26,471 nucleotides of DNA from contig JALRLY010000228.1 in NCBI GenBank assembly GCA_023647555.1, positions 3,568 through 30,038 of the forward strand. The letters run 5' to 3'. The stretch's first letter is position 1, and each line of letters opens with the position of its first letter. Below the pieces are notes generated by a model that saw only the letters and a program-made list of their open reading frames with translations, made no database searches and was not told the origin of the DNA. The position numbers were made by a program, and so were the translations under genes. Positions 24,127 through 26,471 of the stretch are shown in pieces. This stretch comes from Pancytospora philotis (taxonomy: Eukaryota; Microsporidia).

Positions 24127-25299
24127 ATGGAAGAGCTGAAGATGCCGGAGAGCCGGTTGCTGGAGAAGGTCGTTTCGCCGGACGCAAAGATCAGTCTGAG
24201 CACCTACTACAGGAGAGTGCGGCGGAAGCTGTGGCTGGTGGTGTTTGCGGTGCTGCTCGTCGTGGCGACAATTTTCACAATAAAAAAATTTGAAGCAATA
24301 AGGGAAGAATTAATCTGCATGAAGAGCACCATCGAGTACGTAAATCGAGAGATGGATCGGATCCTGCTGCTGGGCACGCGCGAGGAGCAGAACAAGGCCT
24401 TCCGCAATCTGAAGCCCGAGTTTCCGATCAAGCCCGTGCGCATGACGCTCACCACTGCGGTGTTCAAGTACACGAACACCGTGCCGCACGTGATCCTCAA
24501 GCGCGTGATCTACAACCCGCTGAACAAGCTGAACGAGGACTACATGTCGCTGAATCTGAAGCACCCGCACGTGGTGCAGACGCTCAAGGCCTTCCGCACG
24601 AAGCGGATTCTGCCGGACGGGAGCACGCAGACGCTCGTGTGGATATTCTCTGAGATGCTGGACGTGAAGCTGTCGCAGAGCAGCATCCGCGGGAACGAGG
24701 ATCTGATACGGCAGATTCTGCGCGACGTGCTGCGCGGCATCGTGCATCTGCACTCGCTCTCCATCGCGCATCTGGATCTGAAGATCGGGAATGTGATGGG
24801 GAAGACGCTGGACAAGCGCGTGGTCTACAAGCTCATCGACTTCGGGTACGCGCAGCTCATGCCCAAGGCGGGCCACGTGGTGATCCCCAACAAGAACTAC
24901 GGCACGTACCCGTACAAGGCGCCCGAGATCGTGCTGAACAACCGGCACGGGCTGGCCAGCGACATCTGGTCCATCGGCGCGATCGCGTGGTTCCTTTCGC
25001 TGCAGTACACGCCGTTCTACTTCGAGGACTACCGCAAGGACCTCGCCGGCTTCAAGCGCTTCATACAGCCGCGCTCCGACGGCGCGCTGAAGAACCACCG
25101 CTTCACGTTCGCGGCGGGCACGAGCAACGGGCTAAAGAAGTTCGTCAAGGACTGCATGCAGCTCAACCCGGACAGCCGGCCGACCGCACAGCAGCTGCTC
25201 GAGCACCCCTTCATCCTGGGCACCCCCTGCACCTACCACAGCCAGTCGGACGAGGTTTTTTCTGACTCCACGGACGGGTCGGGCTACTCGTCGGACTGA
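24127..25299 (+). CDS. Membrane-anchored protein kinase with HLD catalytic loop
   Basis: The 390-aa protein has one hydrophobic segment at residues 35-52 after a basic stretch (YYRRVRRK), so the kinase domain probably faces the lumen or outside if it is a signal anchor, or the cytosol if reversed. A coiled stretch (53-90) links it to the kinase: Lys125 in VILKRV, HLDLKIGN at 215-222 (Leu in place of the Arg of HRD; Asp217, Lys219 and Asn222 kept), DFG 238-240, APE 265-267, and DIWSIGAIAWF at 279-289. No glycine-rich loop is visible before Lys125. The tail is acidic and Ser-rich (SDSTDGSGYSSD). The main catalytic residues are present, so activity is plausible; loss of the HRD Arg usually means less dependence on activation-loop phosphorylation. 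I cannot assign a kinase subfamily. Confidence 0.82.
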   Translation: MEELKMPESRLLEKVVSPDAKISLSTYYRRVRRKLWLVVFAVLLVVATIFTIKKFEAIREELICMKSTIEYVNREMDRILLLGTREEQNKAFRNLKPEFPIKPVRMTLTTAVFKYTNTVPHVILKRVIYNPLNKLNEDYMSLNLKHPHVVQTLKAFRTKRILPDGSTQTLVWIFSEMLDVKLSQSSIRGNEDLIRQILRDVLRGIVHLHSLSIAHLDLKIGNVMGKTLDKRVVYKLIDFGYAQLMPKAGHVVIPNKNYGTYPYKAPEIVLNNRHGLASDIWSIGAIAWFLSLQYTPFYFEDYRKDLAGFKRFIQPRSDGALKNHRFTFAAGTSNGLKKFVKDCMQLNPDSRPTAQQLLEHPFILGTPCTYHSQSDEVFSDSTDGSGYSSD

Positions 25300-25310
25300 C
25301 TACCTGCACT

Positions 25311-25316
25311 AATAAA
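25311..25316 (+). terminator. AATAAA after the membrane kinase
   Basis: Possible polyadenylation signal 12 bases after the stop codon. Confidence 0.4.
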
Positions 25317-25341
25317 TTTATTGTTAGATGGAGCGCTGTTG

Positions 25342-25398
25342 TATGAACCTGGATTATATGAACCTGGATTGCTTGGATGGCATGTATTGCATGTATTG
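25342..25398. repeat. Short tandem duplications (15 bp x2, 9 bp x2)
   Basis: TATGAACCTGGATT plus one base occurs twice in a row at 25342-25371, and CATGTATTG occurs twice in a row at 25381-25398. They look like replication slippage in non-coding DNA. Confidence 0.65.
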
Positions 25399-25570
25399 TA
25401 TGGATGGGTGCTGAATGCTCTAGCATATTTTATTCAGAACCATAGACTGATTGTTATTTTACAAAAAATTGAATCACCTTATGCATCCGCTACCCAGTAT
25501 TATCCCATCCTTTCCCCGCCTTTCCACACTATCATCCATCCATCCATCCGCCCGGCTGCTTCCGCCGCCC

Positions 25571-25599
25571 GATAAATTTTTACAAAATTTTTACCCATA
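25571..25599 (+). promoter_or_regulatory. Double AAATTT plus CCC signal of the uS11 gene
   Basis: TAAATTTTTAC is followed by AAAATTTTTACCC, four bases before the ATG. It is the strongest copy of the start-proximal signal here, as expected for a highly expressed ribosomal protein gene. Confidence 0.6.
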
Positions 25600-26046
25600 A
25601 TGAACGCTGAAGTCGAGGTCCCCGTCCAGGAAGTCGCCGCGGAGGCTCCCCAGGCCATCGTCCAGGAGCGTCTCGGCATCTGCTTCATCCTCAGCACCAA
25701 GAACAACACCATCGTCACCATCACAGATCTGACCGGCCGCGAGACATTCGCCAAGTTCACCGGTGGTATGAAGGTCAAGTCCAAGAAGGACGAGGGCTCG
25801 CCGTACGCCGCCATCCAGGCCGCGCAGGACGCCGCCGACAAGGCGATCAAGTGCGGCATCACCGTCTGCAACATCAAGGTCCGCGCGAGGGGCGGTATCA
25901 AGCGCAGGAACCTCGGGCCCGGTGCCCAGTCCGCGATCAGGACCTTCATCTCCAGCGGAATCAAGGTCGGCAGGATCGAGTGCGTCACGCCCATCCCGAC
26001 CGACGGATGCCGTAAGAAGGGTGGCCACAGAGGTCGTAGAGTATAA
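25600..26046 (+). CDS. RPS14: Small-subunit ribosomal protein uS11 (RPS14)
   Basis: The 148-aa protein of the 40S platform binds helix 23 of 18S rRNA and takes part in subunit maturation. Matching blocks are [69 protein letters not shown] and the C-terminal [18 protein letters not shown], ending HRGRRV. Length is normal. There is no intron, although ribosomal protein genes are where microsporidian introns usually sit. The first 20 residues (acidic, Val- and Glu-rich) are lineage-variable. Codon use is strongly skewed to C- and G-ending codons (GTC, ATC, AAG, CAG), a sign of high expression. Both the AAATTT/CCC start signal and an AATAAA overlapping the stop frame the gene tightly. Confidence 0.95.
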   Translation: MNAEVEVPVQEVAAEAPQAIVQERLGICFILSTKNNTIVTITDLTGRETFAKFTGGMKVKSKKDEGSPYAAIQAAQDAADKAIKCGITVCNIKVRARGGIKRRNLGPGAQSAIRTFISSGIKVGRIECVTPIPTDGCRKKGGHRGRRV

Positions 26047-26051
26047 ATAAA
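26046..26051 (+). terminator. AATAAA overlapping the uS11 stop codon
   Basis: The last A of the TAA stop is the first A of AATAAA, implying a very short 3' untranslated region. Confidence 0.5.
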
Positions 26052-26267
26052 TATGCCTTTCCTACAAATTGTTGGTGCGTTGGCTTTTATGCTGTCTGTG
26101 GTTGTGCGCAGATTTTTGCTTTGCCAGTGTCACACTTAGGTGATGCCTTTACGCCAAGTACTACTAGCACACGCGCTAAACAATAACAAACATGCATACC
26201 GTTACACTTCTGCGACCGTTACAGCAATGCGATGCAGTTTGATTATTTTCCAGTTTGAAACACCCAC

Positions 26268-26295
26268 TATTTAATAAAACTTTTTGTAACCAGAT
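26268..26295 (+). promoter_or_regulatory. AT-rich start region of the right-edge gene
   Basis: CTATTTAATAAAAC followed by a T run and AACC lies just before the ATG at 26296. This is a weak match to the start signal of the other genes. Confidence 0.3.
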
Positions 26296-26471
26296 ATGCC
26301 GAGCAAAAGGACACTCGCCAGGCCCAGGAGGGCGGTGCGGACCAGGACCGTGTGCATCGGCGCGCTGGAAGGCCTGGATGCAGAGCCTGTCTGCCATGCG
26401 TCCTGCTCGGAGCTCAGCAAGGCGGGCTTCTGCACGGTGCGGGACTACATCGCGCGGCTCAACGGCGCAGC
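26296..26471 (+). CDS. Start of an unrecognised gene, cut by the window edge
   Basis: An open frame starts at ATG 26296 and runs to the end of the window (58 codons and two bases). It begins with a very basic stretch (MPSKRTLARPRRAVRTR), then VCIGALEGLDAEPVCHASCS and a segment with three more hydrophilic turns ending RDYIARLNGA. The GC-rich, C/G-ending codon use is like that of the real genes nearby. The basic N-terminus could be nucleolar or nucleic-acid-binding. I do not recognise the family. It is 249 bases downstream of uS11 on the same strand, a normal gap here. Confidence 0.55.
   Translation, partial: MPSKRTLARPRRAVRTRTVCIGALEGLDAEPVCHASCSELSKAGFCTVRDYIARLNGA

Larger units (their letters stand above)
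25300..25599. other. Intergenic region with short tandem repeats
   Basis: It contains a 15-bp tandem duplication, a 9-bp duplication, a (CATC)n run near 25530-25548 and the uS11 start signals. No gene seen. Confidence 0.55.

Overview
This window looks like nuclear DNA of a microsporidian or a very close relative. All protein genes are intronless. Most are separated by only about 300-550 bases. Start codons tend to be preceded within about 10-30 bases by an AAATTT-like block and often a C-rich (CCC) triplet, the start architecture described for Microsporidia. The conserved proteins (uS11, Pol III C11, Ste24, Chk1, a SMARCAL1-type ATPase, Tra1) are eukaryotic and divergent. Coding DNA is GC-rich and intergenic DNA AT-rich. 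The species cannot be named from sequence alone.

Layout. Positions 1-3670 form a graveyard of nested mobile elements: an edge-truncated ISXO2/Merlin-type transposase on the minus strand; a complete 1010-bp Merlin element (205-1214) with 46-bp terminal inverted repeats, a 5-bp GTCCC flanking duplication and a frameshifted transposase; a 5'-truncated non-LTR retrotransposon with a C-terminal restriction-like endonuclease (broken by one frameshift and one stop); and a fossil of a Helitron/PIF1-type helicase C-terminus. From 4036 the host genes begin: Chk1-like checkpoint kinase (-), Ste24 CAAX protease (-), a single-pass membrane protein (-), a multi-pass membrane protein (+), a SMARCAL1-like annealing helicase (+), a 10-kb Tra1/TRRAP gene (-), a predicted secreted protein of unknown family (+), RNA polymerase III subunit C11 (+), a membrane-anchored protein kinase (+), ribosomal protein uS11 (+), and the start of an unrecognised gene running off the right end.

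Functionally this is a mixed housekeeping neighbourhood, with no operon logic expected. Chk1 and the SMARCAL1-like protein both belong to the replication-stress response. Tra1 (SAGA/NuA4 scaffold) and Pol III C11 serve transcription. Ste24 matures prenylated proteins. The most lineage-specific items are the membrane-anchored kinase with an HLD rather than HRD catalytic loop, the secreted 303-aa protein with an overlapping upstream ORF, the two unrecognised membrane proteins, and the AT-rich low-complexity islands inside Tra1. No tRNA, rRNA or CRISPR array was seen. I found no convincing undescribed multi-gene system; the best novelty candidates are individual genes and the transposon nest.
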